Shown: piece by piece, positions 57,401 to 64,000 of the stretch
Numbering within the stretch: the stretch's first letter is position 1
How the letters are laid out: each line of letters starts with the position of its first letter
Assembly (NCBI GenBank): GCA_003283905.1
Contig: QBXA01000005.1
Coordinates: 1-64,000, forward strand
Length of the DNA stretch: 64,000 nucleotides
Direction of reading: 5' to 3'
From: Pelagibacteraceae bacterium AG-319-F18
GTDB lineage: Bacteria > Pseudomonadota > Alphaproteobacteria > Pelagibacterales > Pelagibacteraceae
Notes under the pieces: generated by a model
What the model saw: the letters and a program-made list of their open reading frames with translations, nothing else
Told to the model about the DNA's origin: nothing
Database searches by the model: none
Position numbers and translations under genes: made by a program

Positions 57401-57819
57401 GTAATTCTTATGCTGTACTAAAATTAACCGACTTAAGTAGTGTTTTTGAATTATTTATCTTTTCAGATGTTTTAGAATTAAATCGAGAAATTTTAAAAGA
57501 AGGAAGTTCTTTGCTATTAACTCTAGCTAAAAGTATTTCAAATGATGAAAACAGATTTAAAAGAGTTAATGTGCAAAAAATAGGGTCTTTAATGGACCTT
57601 TTTAATAGCCCAATTAAAGAAGTTTCTTTTGATGTGAATTCTGATGAAAATTTAGAAACTATTTCAAAAATTCTTGTTGAAGACGGTAAAACCGAGGTTA
57701 ATTTTAATATGGATATTGATGACAAAATTTTGAAATTTAAACTTAAAAAAACCCGGAATCTTGACCGAAAATCACTCAATCTTTTAAGAAAAAAGGAAAT
57801 TTCTAGCACTATAAACTAA
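54403..57819 (+). CDS. dnaE: DNA polymerase III alpha subunit
   Basis: The replicative polymerase, 1138 residues, close to the usual DnaE1 length. An N-terminal PHP domain starts HLKIHSQYSICEG; the polymerase core shows PVGPGRGSGAGSLVAWCL (about residue 364), the catalytic PDFDIDFCEEKRD (about 402) and SHAAAYAIISYQTAFLK (about 753), followed by HhH, OB-fold (IAATLLKVQERKTAKGNSYA) and C-terminal domains. The start overlaps lolD by 8 bases and rpsB follows after a 129-base gap. Confidence 0.95.
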   Translation: MPESSNQNFNHLKIHSQYSICEGAVKIDNLQDFSKSNKIKALGLCDTSNLCGALEFAEKISKVGTQPIIGTQINFKYGDCIGLLPLFALNEEGYKRIIKLSSTSFLENDELSDPHIDFKELLEDNTGVAVFSGSIFGFFGELFNKGKFSEILEFYRKLKSNFGDRFYLEIQRHGDQNELGFEKFNLNKSLELEIPLIATNEVFYLDKDMHEAHDALICIGNKTYVNEKSRIRLSNQHYFKNNSEMNELFADLPEALENNYNFPLRCNFRPLFSSPILPNISSEKGGNADDVLKKDSLHGLRIKFDKVFGIKANELKNSKTYLDYKDRLDHELSIIIEMKYSSYFLIVSDYIKWAKNNDIPVGPGRGSGAGSLVAWCLSITDVDPIKFNLIFERFLNPDRISMPDFDIDFCEEKRDLVFEYLTKKYQDSVAHIITFGKLKARMVIRDVGRVLGLPYGFVDSISKMIPFDPSRPQNLSQCIAGEPRLQKLVNEDPRVKKLTDLSLKLEGLNRNVATHAAGVVIADKKLTEVVPLYKDVSADLLLPSTQFDMYSAENAGLVKFDFLGLKTLTVINNTQKLVKKIDKNFDIENISYEDQKVFDLLSSGNTVGLFQVESAGMREALVQMKPNHIEDIIALVALYRPGPMSNIPTYNDCKHGRQTPDYLHPLLEDILKPTYGVIIYQEQVMQIAQNLSGFTAGQADLLRRAMGKKKRTELEKQKQGFIAGALKNGIAKDVAAGIFLKIEPFAEYGFNKSHAAAYAIISYQTAFLKTYYPKEFIAASMTMDISNQNKLSEFYEELKRLKVDVVRPDINECFADFRTIDNKFYYALGGIKAVGYEAISNVVKERAENGKFQSINDFLNRVNPKDMNKLQLEGLVKAGAFDSINKNRQSLFDSIPNFILKTKNIFENKSANQIDLFSEDETSENNIINEIDDWKFEERLSKEFEAVGFFISDHPLNQFTEIFDDYKIIEYSNFNSNDETREANIAATLLKVQERKTAKGNSYAVLKLTDLSSVFELFIFSDVLELNREILKEGSSLLLTLAKSISNDENRFKRVNVQKIGSLMDLFNSPIKEVSFDVNSDENLETISKILVEDGKTEVNFNMDIDDKILKFKLKKTRNLDRKSLNLLRKKEISSTIN

Positions 57820-57861
57820 ATAAAACTTGTTAATTTCATTAATTATTAGTAAATAATGCCT

Positions 57862-57948
57862 AATTTAAATTAACACGCACACAGTTGTTGGTTTTATACC
57901 TCCGGTCCTTAATTGGAAATTACTGTGGTGGCTTAACCGGGAATAAAT
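57862..57948 (+). promoter_or_regulatory. Structured 5' leader of rpsB, possible autoregulatory pseudoknot
   Basis: The sequence just before rpsB is unusually GC-rich for this window. CACAGT (57880-57885) can pair with ACTGTG (57922-57927), and CCGGT (57902-57906) with ACCGG (57936-57940); the two helices interleave, giving an H-type pseudoknot next to the ribosome-binding region. Rps2 represses its own synthesis through mRNA leaders in other bacteria, so a similar S2-sensing element is likely. A weak promoter, TTGTTA (57827-57832) and TAAATA (57850-57855) with 17 bases between, would start this leader. Confidence 0.5.
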
Positions 57949-58767
57949 ATGAAAATACCTAACATAACAATACAACAATTATTAGAAGCAGGCGTTCATC
58001 TTGGACATAAAACGTTGAGATGGAACCCAAAAATGAAAAAATACATTTTTGGAAAAAGAGACTCAATCCATATAATGGACTTAACACAAACTTTAGAGCT
58101 TACAAAAGTTGCTTTAGAGAAAATTTATTCAACAATAGCAAATAACGGCAAAATTTTATTTGTTTCTACTAAAAAACAAGCTTCAGAAGCTATTGCTGAA
58201 GTTGCTAAAGAAACAGATCAATACTTTGTAAATTACAGATGGCTTGGTGGTATGCTCACTAATTGGGGAACTATATCTGGTTCAATTAAAAAGATGAAAA
58301 AATATGAAGCTGATCTAGTTGCAGAAAATAGAGGCTTCACAAAAAAAGAACTTTTAAAAATGAGTGTCAAAAAAGATAAACTTGAAAGATCATTAGGTGG
58401 AATAGCTGAAATGAAAAAAACTCCTGATTTGGTTTTCATAATTGATACAAATTATGAGTCACTAGCGATAGCAGAGTCAGTAAAATTAGGAATACCAATA
58501 GTTGCTATTCTTGATAGCAATTCTAATCCAGATAATATTGATTATCCAATTCCTGGTAATGACGATGCTCGTAGATCTATAGATCTTTATTGTAATCTGA
58601 TTAAAGAAACTATTAATAATGCAAAAAGTTCAATACCAACTCCTGAACCTAAAAAGGATGTTGAAAAAGATACTAAAAAAATAACTCAAGGAAAAACTGT
58701 TCAAGAGATAGATAGAAAAAAACTAGAGCAAAAATTTTCTAAAGATAAAAAGAAGACATTAAATTAA
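57949..58767 (+). CDS. rpsB: 30S ribosomal protein S2
   Basis: A 272-residue ribosomal protein S2. It begins with [20 protein letters not shown], then [20 protein letters not shown], and keeps [14 protein letters not shown] near residue 92 and [20 protein letters not shown] near 180. A lysine-rich tail of about 45 residues follows the conserved core. It begins the translation/envelope cluster with tsf one base downstream. Confidence 0.95.
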   Translation: MKIPNITIQQLLEAGVHLGHKTLRWNPKMKKYIFGKRDSIHIMDLTQTLELTKVALEKIYSTIANNGKILFVSTKKQASEAIAEVAKETDQYFVNYRWLGGMLTNWGTISGSIKKMKKYEADLVAENRGFTKKELLKMSVKKDKLERSLGGIAEMKKTPDLVFIIDTNYESLAIAESVKLGIPIVAILDSNSNPDNIDYPIPGNDDARRSIDLYCNLIKETINNAKSSIPTPEPKKDVEKDTKKITQGKTVQEIDRKKLEQKFSKDKKKTLN

Positions 58768-58768
58768 T

Positions 58769-59620
58769 ATGAGTGATATTGAAAATGTTAAAAAATTAAG
58801 AGAGGCAACAGGAGCTGGATTTAAAGATTGCAATCTTGCAATTAAAGAGTCTGGAGGCGATATTGAAAAGGCTATTGAAATTTTACGAGTAAAAGGAATT
58901 TCAAAAGCATCTAAAAAAATGTCTAGAGATGCTAAGGAAGGTGTTGTTGCGGTAAGTGGCAATGATACCAAAACTTCAGTTATAGAAGTTAACTGTGAGA
59001 CAGACTTTGTTGCAAAAAATGAAGATTTCACAAATTTTGTAAAAGAACTCAGTGAACTTAATAATGAAAAAAATTCAAATCTTGATGATTTAAAAAGTTC
59101 TAAAATGAAAAATGGTGAAACTGTAGAAAATAATGTGGTGTCATTAATTGCTAAAATTGGTGAAAAAATTACTATTGGTAAAGCTAAAACAATTAAAAAT
59201 GCAGGGACTGTTAATAATCATTATTTGCATACAGTCGTTAAAGATAATATTTCAAAATTAGCTGTTATTGTATCTTTAGAAACAAAAGAAAACTCTGATA
59301 CTGTTAAAAATTTTGGAAAACAATTATCTATGCATATCGCTGCTTCTAATCCATTAGCACTTACTGCTGATCTAATTGATCAATCAGTTATTAATAAAGA
59401 GCAAGAACTTGTAACTGAAGAATTAAAAAATTCGGGAAAACCAGAGGATATTGCAAAAAAAATTAGCTTAGGTAAGATGAATAAATTTAAAGAGGAAAAT
59501 TCTCTACTATCTCAAGCTTGGGTGATGGAACCTAAAAAGAAGGTACAAGATATAGTTAAAGAACTCTCAATTGCAGATTTAAAAATAAAAGAGTTTTATA
59601 GAATAAAGATCGGAGAATAA
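58769..59620 (+). CDS. tsf: Elongation factor Ts
   Basis: A 283-residue guanine-nucleotide exchange factor for EF-Tu. The N-terminal [20 protein letters not shown] (signature TGAG..DCK) is near residue 9, the core motif [14 protein letters not shown] near 76, and [11 protein letters not shown] near 187. It starts one base after rpsB and abuts frr directly; pyrH, which often lies between them, is absent. Confidence 0.95.
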   Translation: MSDIENVKKLREATGAGFKDCNLAIKESGGDIEKAIEILRVKGISKASKKMSRDAKEGVVAVSGNDTKTSVIEVNCETDFVAKNEDFTNFVKELSELNNEKNSNLDDLKSSKMKNGETVENNVVSLIAKIGEKITIGKAKTIKNAGTVNNHYLHTVVKDNISKLAVIVSLETKENSDTVKNFGKQLSMHIAASNPLALTADLIDQSVINKEQELVTEELKNSGKPEDIAKKISLGKMNKFKEENSLLSQAWVMEPKKKVQDIVKELSIADLKIKEFYRIKIGE

Positions 59621-60172
59621 ATGTTTGACGAAAAGTCGTACAATATCAAAATGGATAAAGCCATTGAGGTTTTTTTAAAAGAATTATCTTCGCTAAGAAC
59701 TGGTAGAGCAAATGCTGCCATGTTGGATTTAGTTAAAGTCGATGTTTATGGTCAGCAAATGCCTATAAACCAAGTTGGTAGCATAACTACACCAGAACCT
59801 AGAATGATTAATATTCAAGTTTGGGATGCAAATAATGTCCCTTTAGTTGATGCGGCAATTAAAAAATCTGATTTGGGTTTGAATCCTCAAATAGATGGTC
59901 AGTTAATTAGACTTCCTGTTCCAGAACTTAATGAAGAACGAAGAACAGAGTTAAAAAAACTTATAAAATCAATCGGTGAAAAATGCAAAGTTTCTATTAG
60001 AAATATTCGAAGAGAAGCTAATGAAGAATTAAAAAAACTTTTAAAATCAAAAGAAATTGGTGAAGATAATGAAAAATCATCTGAAAAAAATGTTCAAACA
60101 ATTACGGATGATCACATTAAGATTGTTGAAGAAAAGGTTTCTTTAAAAGAAAAAGAAATAATGACTATATAA
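59621..60172 (+). CDS. frr: Ribosome recycling factor
   Basis: A 183-residue factor that splits post-termination ribosomes with EF-G. LSSLRTGRANAAMLDLVKV (about residue 21), PINQVGSITTPEPRMINIQVWD and PELNEERRTELKKLIK are hallmark segments. It abuts the tsf stop with no gap and ends one base before uppS. Confidence 0.95.
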   Translation: MFDEKSYNIKMDKAIEVFLKELSSLRTGRANAAMLDLVKVDVYGQQMPINQVGSITTPEPRMINIQVWDANNVPLVDAAIKKSDLGLNPQIDGQLIRLPVPELNEERRTELKKLIKSIGEKCKVSIRNIRREANEELKKLLKSKEIGEDNEKSSEKNVQTITDDHIKIVEEKVSLKEKEIMTI

Positions 60173-60173
60173 A

Positions 60174-60848
60174 ATGAACCTGCTTAATCACGTGGCCATT
60201 ATAATGGATGGTAATGGAAGGTGGGGTTTAAAAAATAAAAGTTCAAGAAATCAAGGTCATAAGGCTGGTCTTAATACAGTTGAAAAAATAATTAAAGAAA
60301 CCATAAATCAAAAAATTAAGTATCTTACTTTATATGCTTTTTCTACGGAAAACTGGAAAAGACCGAAGAAAGAAATAAATTATTTATTTAATTTACTAGA
60401 AAATTTCCTTCTAAATAAAATAGAAGACCTTAATAAACAAAATATAAAGCTCAACGTAATTGGTGCTAAAAATTTTTCAAAAAAATTAAATAAACTCTTA
60501 ATTTTATCTGAAAAAAAAACATCAAAAAATACAACTCTCCAAATTAATCTTGCATTAAATTATGGCTCAAAATTTGAAATAATTAATGCATTAAAAAAAA
60601 TGAATAAAAATAATGATAAAATAAATGAAATGAATTTATCAAAATATTTACAAACAAAAAATACTCCTGATCCTGAAATATTAATTAGAACAGGTAACAC
60701 AAAAAGATTGAGTAATTTTTTATTATGGCAGTTAGCTTATTCTGAAATTTTTTTTGAAAAGAAATTATGGCCTGATTTTGATGAAAAAGATTATATTAAA
60801 ATAATTAAAAAGTTTAAAAAAATAAAAAGAAATTTTGGTAACATTTAA
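60174..60848 (+). CDS. uppS: Undecaprenyl diphosphate synthase
   Basis: A 224-residue cis-prenyltransferase that makes the lipid carrier for cell-wall synthesis. The catalytic IIMDGNGRWGLKN with the DGNGRW motif is near residue 10, GHKAGLNTV near 28, YAFSTENWKRP near 62, and PDPEILIRTGNTKRLSNFL near 165. It is slightly shorter than usual. Its last base is the first base of cdsA. Confidence 0.93.
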   Translation: MNLLNHVAIIMDGNGRWGLKNKSSRNQGHKAGLNTVEKIIKETINQKIKYLTLYAFSTENWKRPKKEINYLFNLLENFLLNKIEDLNKQNIKLNVIGAKNFSKKLNKLLILSEKKTSKNTTLQINLALNYGSKFEIINALKKMNKNNDKINEMNLSKYLQTKNTPDPEILIRTGNTKRLSNFLLWQLAYSEIFFEKKLWPDFDEKDYIKIIKKFKKIKRNFGNI

Positions 60849-61546
60849 TGTCAAAAAATTTATTAAAAAGAACAATTACTTCTATTATATTGTTAGCTAT
60901 TTTATTAATAGTGAACTACAGCCATCATTTTATTTTTATAATATCGATTACAATACTTGGTGGAATTATTTGTGTGGAAGCCAACAATATATTTTCAAGA
61001 TTGGTAGGTCCTTCATTCACGAAATATAATAAGAACAATCGTATCGCAAAAAAATTAAATTATAAGTTTTTATTGATAAATGTAGTTGTTATTTATTATA
61101 TTTTTTTTATATTTTGTCAGTATTCATACGAAATTCATAGACTGGAAAGTCCAACTTTTTTTCTTTATGTAATTAGCATATGTTTTTTAACAGATATTGG
61201 TGGATATGTATTTGGTAAAATTATAGGTGGAAAAAAATTAACAAAAATTAGTCCTAATAAAACTATTTCAGGAACAATGGGATCATTTATATTTTGTATA
61301 TTCCCGTTAATAGTATTTTCTAATTTGAGTAATTTTGATTTAGAATTTACTTTAAAAAATATAATGTTTGTTTTACTTGTATCTCTTGTAAGTCAATTTG
61401 GCGATTTATTTATCTCTTATCTCAAAAGAAAAGCTAAAATTAAAGATACAGGAAAAATTTTACCTGGTCATGGAGGTGCTCTTGATAGAGTTGACGGTAT
61501 TGTATTTGCTTTACCTTTTTCTTATTTTCTATTGAAATTTATTTAA
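60848..61546 (+). CDS. cdsA: Phosphatidate cytidylyltransferase
   Basis: A 232-residue, six-to-seven helix membrane enzyme making CDP-diacylglycerol. Conserved segments are FLTDIGGYVFGKIIGGKKLT (about residue 114), SPNKTISGTMGS and the signature LPGHGGALDRVDGIVFALP (about 205). It is shorter than E. coli CdsA, in keeping with genome streamlining. It lies between uppS and dxr. Confidence 0.9.
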   Translation: MSKNLLKRTITSIILLAILLIVNYSHHFIFIISITILGGIICVEANNIFSRLVGPSFTKYNKNNRIAKKLNYKFLLINVVVIYYIFFIFCQYSYEIHRLESPTFFLYVISICFLTDIGGYVFGKIIGGKKLTKISPNKTISGTMGSFIFCIFPLIVFSNLSNFDLEFTLKNIMFVLLVSLVSQFGDLFISYLKRKAKIKDTGKILPGHGGALDRVDGIVFALPFSYFLLKFI

Positions 61547-61547
61547 C

Positions 61548-62711
61548 ATGAAAAAAAAAATAGCTATACTAGGTTCAACAGGTTCAATTGGAAAAAATTT
61601 AATTACAATATTAAAAAAAGATAAGAATAATTTTGAAATAATCTTATTAACAGGGGATAAAAATTATAAAGAACTTTCAAAACAGACAAAATTATTTAAA
61701 GTTAAAAATATTATAATTACAAATAATAATAGTTATTTAAAATTTAAAAAAATAAAATTTTCTCATAAAATTAAAATCTTTAATAACTTTGATTTACTTA
61801 ATGAAATTTTTAAAAATAAAATTGATTATGTGATGAGTTCTATTTCTGGGATTAATGGGCTAGAACCAACTATAAAGATTATTAAACATACAAAAAAAAT
61901 AGCAATTGCGAATAAAGAAGCAATTATCTGTGGTTGGCATCTCATAAAAAGAGATTTAAAAAAATTTAAAACAACATTTATTCCAGTAGATTCAGAACAT
62001 TTTTCAATTTTTTATTCTCTAAGGGAAAATGATATTTCAAATGTAGAAAAAATATATCTAACTGCTTCAGGAGGACCTTTAAACAATATACCTAAGAAAA
62101 AATTTAAGTCTGTTAAAATTTCTGAAGCTGTAAATCATCCAAATTGGAAAATGGGAAAAAAAATATCTATAGACTCAGCTACAATGATGAATAAAGTTTT
62201 CGAAATTATAGAAGCAAAAAAAATATTTAACTTAAATTATAATAAGTTAGATATATTGATCCATCCATCTTCTTATATCCATGCAATTACTAAATTTAAT
62301 GATGGCATGATTAAAATCATTGCGCATGACACCAATATGAGAATACCTATTTTTAATTCACTATACGATAAGCAAAAAAAAATAATTAAAACAGATAAAT
62401 TAAATTTAAAGAAACTTAATTTTTTAGATTTCAAAAAAGTTGATACAGATAAATTTCCTTCAATTAAAATTATAAAAAAACTTCAAAATAAAGATTCATT
62501 GCTAGAAACTATCATTGTTTTAGCTAACGATGAATTAGTGAACCTTTTTTTATTAAAAAAGATTAATTTTAATGATATAATGAAAATTCATCAAAAATTA
62601 ATAAATATGAAAGAATTTAAAAAATATAGTCAAAAAAACCCAGGTAATATTAAGACGATAATTTCTTTGGATAACTATATTCGAAAAAAAATTAATAAAA
62701 TAATTCATTAA
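61548..62711 (+). CDS. dxr: 1-deoxy-D-xylulose 5-phosphate reductoisomerase
   Basis: A 387-residue enzyme for the first committed step of the MEP isoprenoid route, using NADPH and a divalent metal. The nucleotide motif ILGSTGSIGKN is at residue 5, IANKEAIICGW near 125, PVDSEHFSIF near 145, LTASGGPLNN near 174 and KMGKKISIDSATMMNK near 200. The next gene is bamA, not rseP as in many proteobacteria. Confidence 0.93.
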   Translation: MKKKIAILGSTGSIGKNLITILKKDKNNFEIILLTGDKNYKELSKQTKLFKVKNIIITNNNSYLKFKKIKFSHKIKIFNNFDLLNEIFKNKIDYVMSSISGINGLEPTIKIIKHTKKIAIANKEAIICGWHLIKRDLKKFKTTFIPVDSEHFSIFYSLRENDISNVEKIYLTASGGPLNNIPKKKFKSVKISEAVNHPNWKMGKKISIDSATMMNKVFEIIEAKKIFNLNYNKLDILIHPSSYIHAITKFNDGMIKIIAHDTNMRIPIFNSLYDKQKKIIKTDKLNLKKLNFLDFKKVDTDKFPSIKIIKKLQNKDSLLETIIVLANDELVNLFLLKKINFNDIMKIHQKLINMKEFKKYSQKNPGNIKTIISLDNYIRKKINKIIH

Positions 62712-62713
62712 TT

Positions 62714-64000
62714 ATGATGCGTTTAATAAAGAATTTTTTTAAGATAATTGTTTTTACTTCTATCTTTTTTTCAACTTATGCATTTTCTAATACTTTAGAA
62801 AAAATTAAAATAGTTGGTAACGATCGTATATCTGATGAAACTATAAAATTATTTATCAATGTAAATATAAGTGATGAAGTAGATAATAATAAAATGAATG
62901 ATATTTTAAAAGATCTTTATGAAACTGATTTTTTTAAGGATATTAGTATAAGTTTTAATAATCAAACTTTAATTATCAATGTTTTAGAAAATCCTATTAT
63001 TGAAAATATTTTTTATGAAGGAATTAAAAGTGATAGAATTTTAAATATTGTAAAAGATGTAAGCTCAATAAGATCAAGATCTTCTTATAATGAGAGTCTT
63101 ATTAAAAAAGAAAAATTAAAAATTGAAAATATTCTAAAAAGTCTAGGATATTATAAATCTGATTTAAAAATATTAGTTGAGGAAACTGAAAATAATCTCG
63201 TAAATATTACATATGATATAAATTTAGGAAAAAAATCAAAAATTAAAAAAATTACTTTTGTTGGTAATAAAGTTTTTAAAGAAAAAAAATTACGTGGAGT
63301 TATAACTAGTTCTGAATATAAGTTTTGGAAAATTATTTCTGGTAGAAAATATCTAAATCAAAATACTGTAATTCTTGACGAAAGACTTTTAAGAAATTTT
63401 TATAAAAATAATGGATATTATAACGTTAAAATAAATTCATCATTTGCAAAATTAATTGATGATAATAATTTTGAATTAATTTTTAATATTGATCCAGGCT
63501 CTAAAATTTACTTTGGTAATTTAATTCTTAATTTACCATTCGATTTTGATGAAAAAAACTTTAGCTTAATTAAAAAATTATTTGAAAAAACTAAAGGTAA
63601 GCCATATTCGATAAATACAATTGACAAAATTCTAGATGAAATTGATACAATTACTGCTCTTGAACAATACAAGTTTATTAAAGCTAATGTTAAAGAAAAT
63701 ATTGATCAAAATTTAATTAATCTTGAATTTGTTGTTGAAGAGGGAGAAAAATTTTACGTTGATAGAATTAATATTTTTGGAAATACAGTTACAGCAGAGA
63801 ATGTGATTCGTAACCAATTGATGTTAGATGAAGGTGATCCGTTTAGTGAAATCCTGCTTAATAAATCTATTAATAACATAAAAAGTTTGAATTTTTTTAA
63901 ACAAGTAAAACAAAAAATTGTAAATAATGAAGAGAATAAAACAAAATCAATTAACATTTTTGTTGATGAAAAACCAACAGGTGAAATTTATGCCTCAGCA
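62714..64000 (+). CDS. bamA: Outer membrane protein assembly factor BamA (5' part, 429 codons)
   Basis: An open frame runs from 62714 to the window end without a stop. Two adjacent ATG codons are possible starts. A signal peptide of about 25 residues (KNFFKIIVFTSIFFSTYAFS) is followed by repeated POTRA-type domains, seen as EKIKIVGNDRISDETIKLF, KKITFVGNKVFKEKKLRG and VDRINIFGNTVTAENVIRN near residues 28, 175 and 350. Only the POTRA region is in the window; the barrel lies beyond. Confidence 0.92.
   Translation, partial: MMRLIKNFFKIIVFTSIFFSTYAFSNTLEKIKIVGNDRISDETIKLFINVNISDEVDNNKMNDILKDLYETDFFKDISISFNNQTLIINVLENPIIENIFYEGIKSDRILNIVKDVSSIRSRSSYNESLIKKEKLKIENILKSLGYYKSDLKILVEETENNLVNITYDINLGKKSKIKKITFVGNKVFKEKKLRGVITSSEYKFWKIISGRKYLNQNTVILDERLLRNFYKNNGYYNVKINSSFAKLIDDNNFELIFNIDPGSKIYFGNLILNLPFDFDEKNFSLIKKLFEKTKGKPYSINTIDKILDEIDTITALEQYKFIKANVKENIDQNLINLEFVVEEGEKFYVDRINIFGNTVTAENVIRNQLMLDEGDPFSEILLNKSINNIKSLNFFKQVKQKIVNNEENKTKSINIFVDEKPTGEIYASA

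Noticed and set aside
57408-57809. 133-codon minus-strand frame at the end of dnaE
   Set aside because: Complements conserved dnaE sequence and has low-complexity Ser/Leu/Phe content.
1-64000. CRISPR arrays, insertion sequences, prophage, rRNA
   Set aside because: No regularly spaced repeats, transposase or integrase motifs, or rRNA-like sequence were seen on either strand.

Overview
The window looks like a chromosomal segment of a SAR11-type alphaproteobacterium (Candidatus Pelagibacter or a close relative). This is inferred from the very AT-rich, A/T-ending codon use, very short or overlapping intergenic gaps, minimal-length enzymes, the aprM-aprB-aprA order, and alphaproteobacterial synteny such as tig-clpP-clpX-lon-tRNA-nuoA..N-birA-coaX-rnj-DUF1467-proS-lolC-lolD-dnaE. 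No insertion sequences, phage genes, integrases, CRISPR arrays or rRNA genes were seen.

1-4123: tail of an upstream gene, an MFS carboxylate-type transporter, a compact p-aminobenzoate operon (pabB-pabA-pabC) and a HIT hydrolase. 4149-12489: a C2/C3 organosulfonate region. It holds the APS reductase operon aprM-aprB-aprA with an unknown 116-aa gene and a small membrane ORF, a TauE/SafE exporter, sulfolactate sulfo-lyase suyAB on the minus strand, and sulfoacetaldehyde acetyltransferase xsc on the plus strand. Xsc and SuyAB both release sulfite; AprBA can oxidise it to APS and the TauE-like carrier can export it. 12529-24524: accessory catabolism. It holds a DadA-like FAD oxidoreductase, then a minus-strand operon (GMC flavoprotein, frameshifted TerC-like protein, SDR, secreted M23 peptidase, M24 hydrolase of the ectoine-hydrolase/creatinase type without metal ligands). 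A divergent TRAP transporter (dctP-terminator-dctQ-dctM), an NCS1 permease and a zinc alcohol dehydrogenase follow. GMC plus TRAP near xsc resembles the isethionate route known in other bacteria.

24525-27513: small and poorly known genes, including four or five short ORFs of about 42-56 codons, a DUF3047 secreted protein, a YbgC thioesterase, a type-5-like uracil-DNA glycosylase and a DUF1289 protein. 27549-33515: tRNA-Leu(TAG), trigger factor with an unusual His/Lys-rich tail, clpP, clpX, lon. 33785-33950: tRNA-Val(TAC) and tRNA-Asp(GTC) behind a good sigma-70 promoter. 34108-47966: complete 14-gene complex I operon, nuoA-N. 47966-57819: birA, coaX, rnj, a DUF1467 gene, proS, lolC, lolD, dnaE. 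57949-64000: rpsB (with a leader that can form a pseudoknot-like fold), tsf, frr, uppS, cdsA, dxr and the first 429 codons of bamA. pyrH and rseP, often present in this cluster, are absent from their usual places.

The most interesting parts are the sulfonate/sulfite hub with its uncharacterised passengers, the TerC frameshift, the start codon of the FAD oxidoreductase lying in a perfect hairpin loop, and the rpsB leader fold. Function calls rest on reading motifs by eye; no database search was run.
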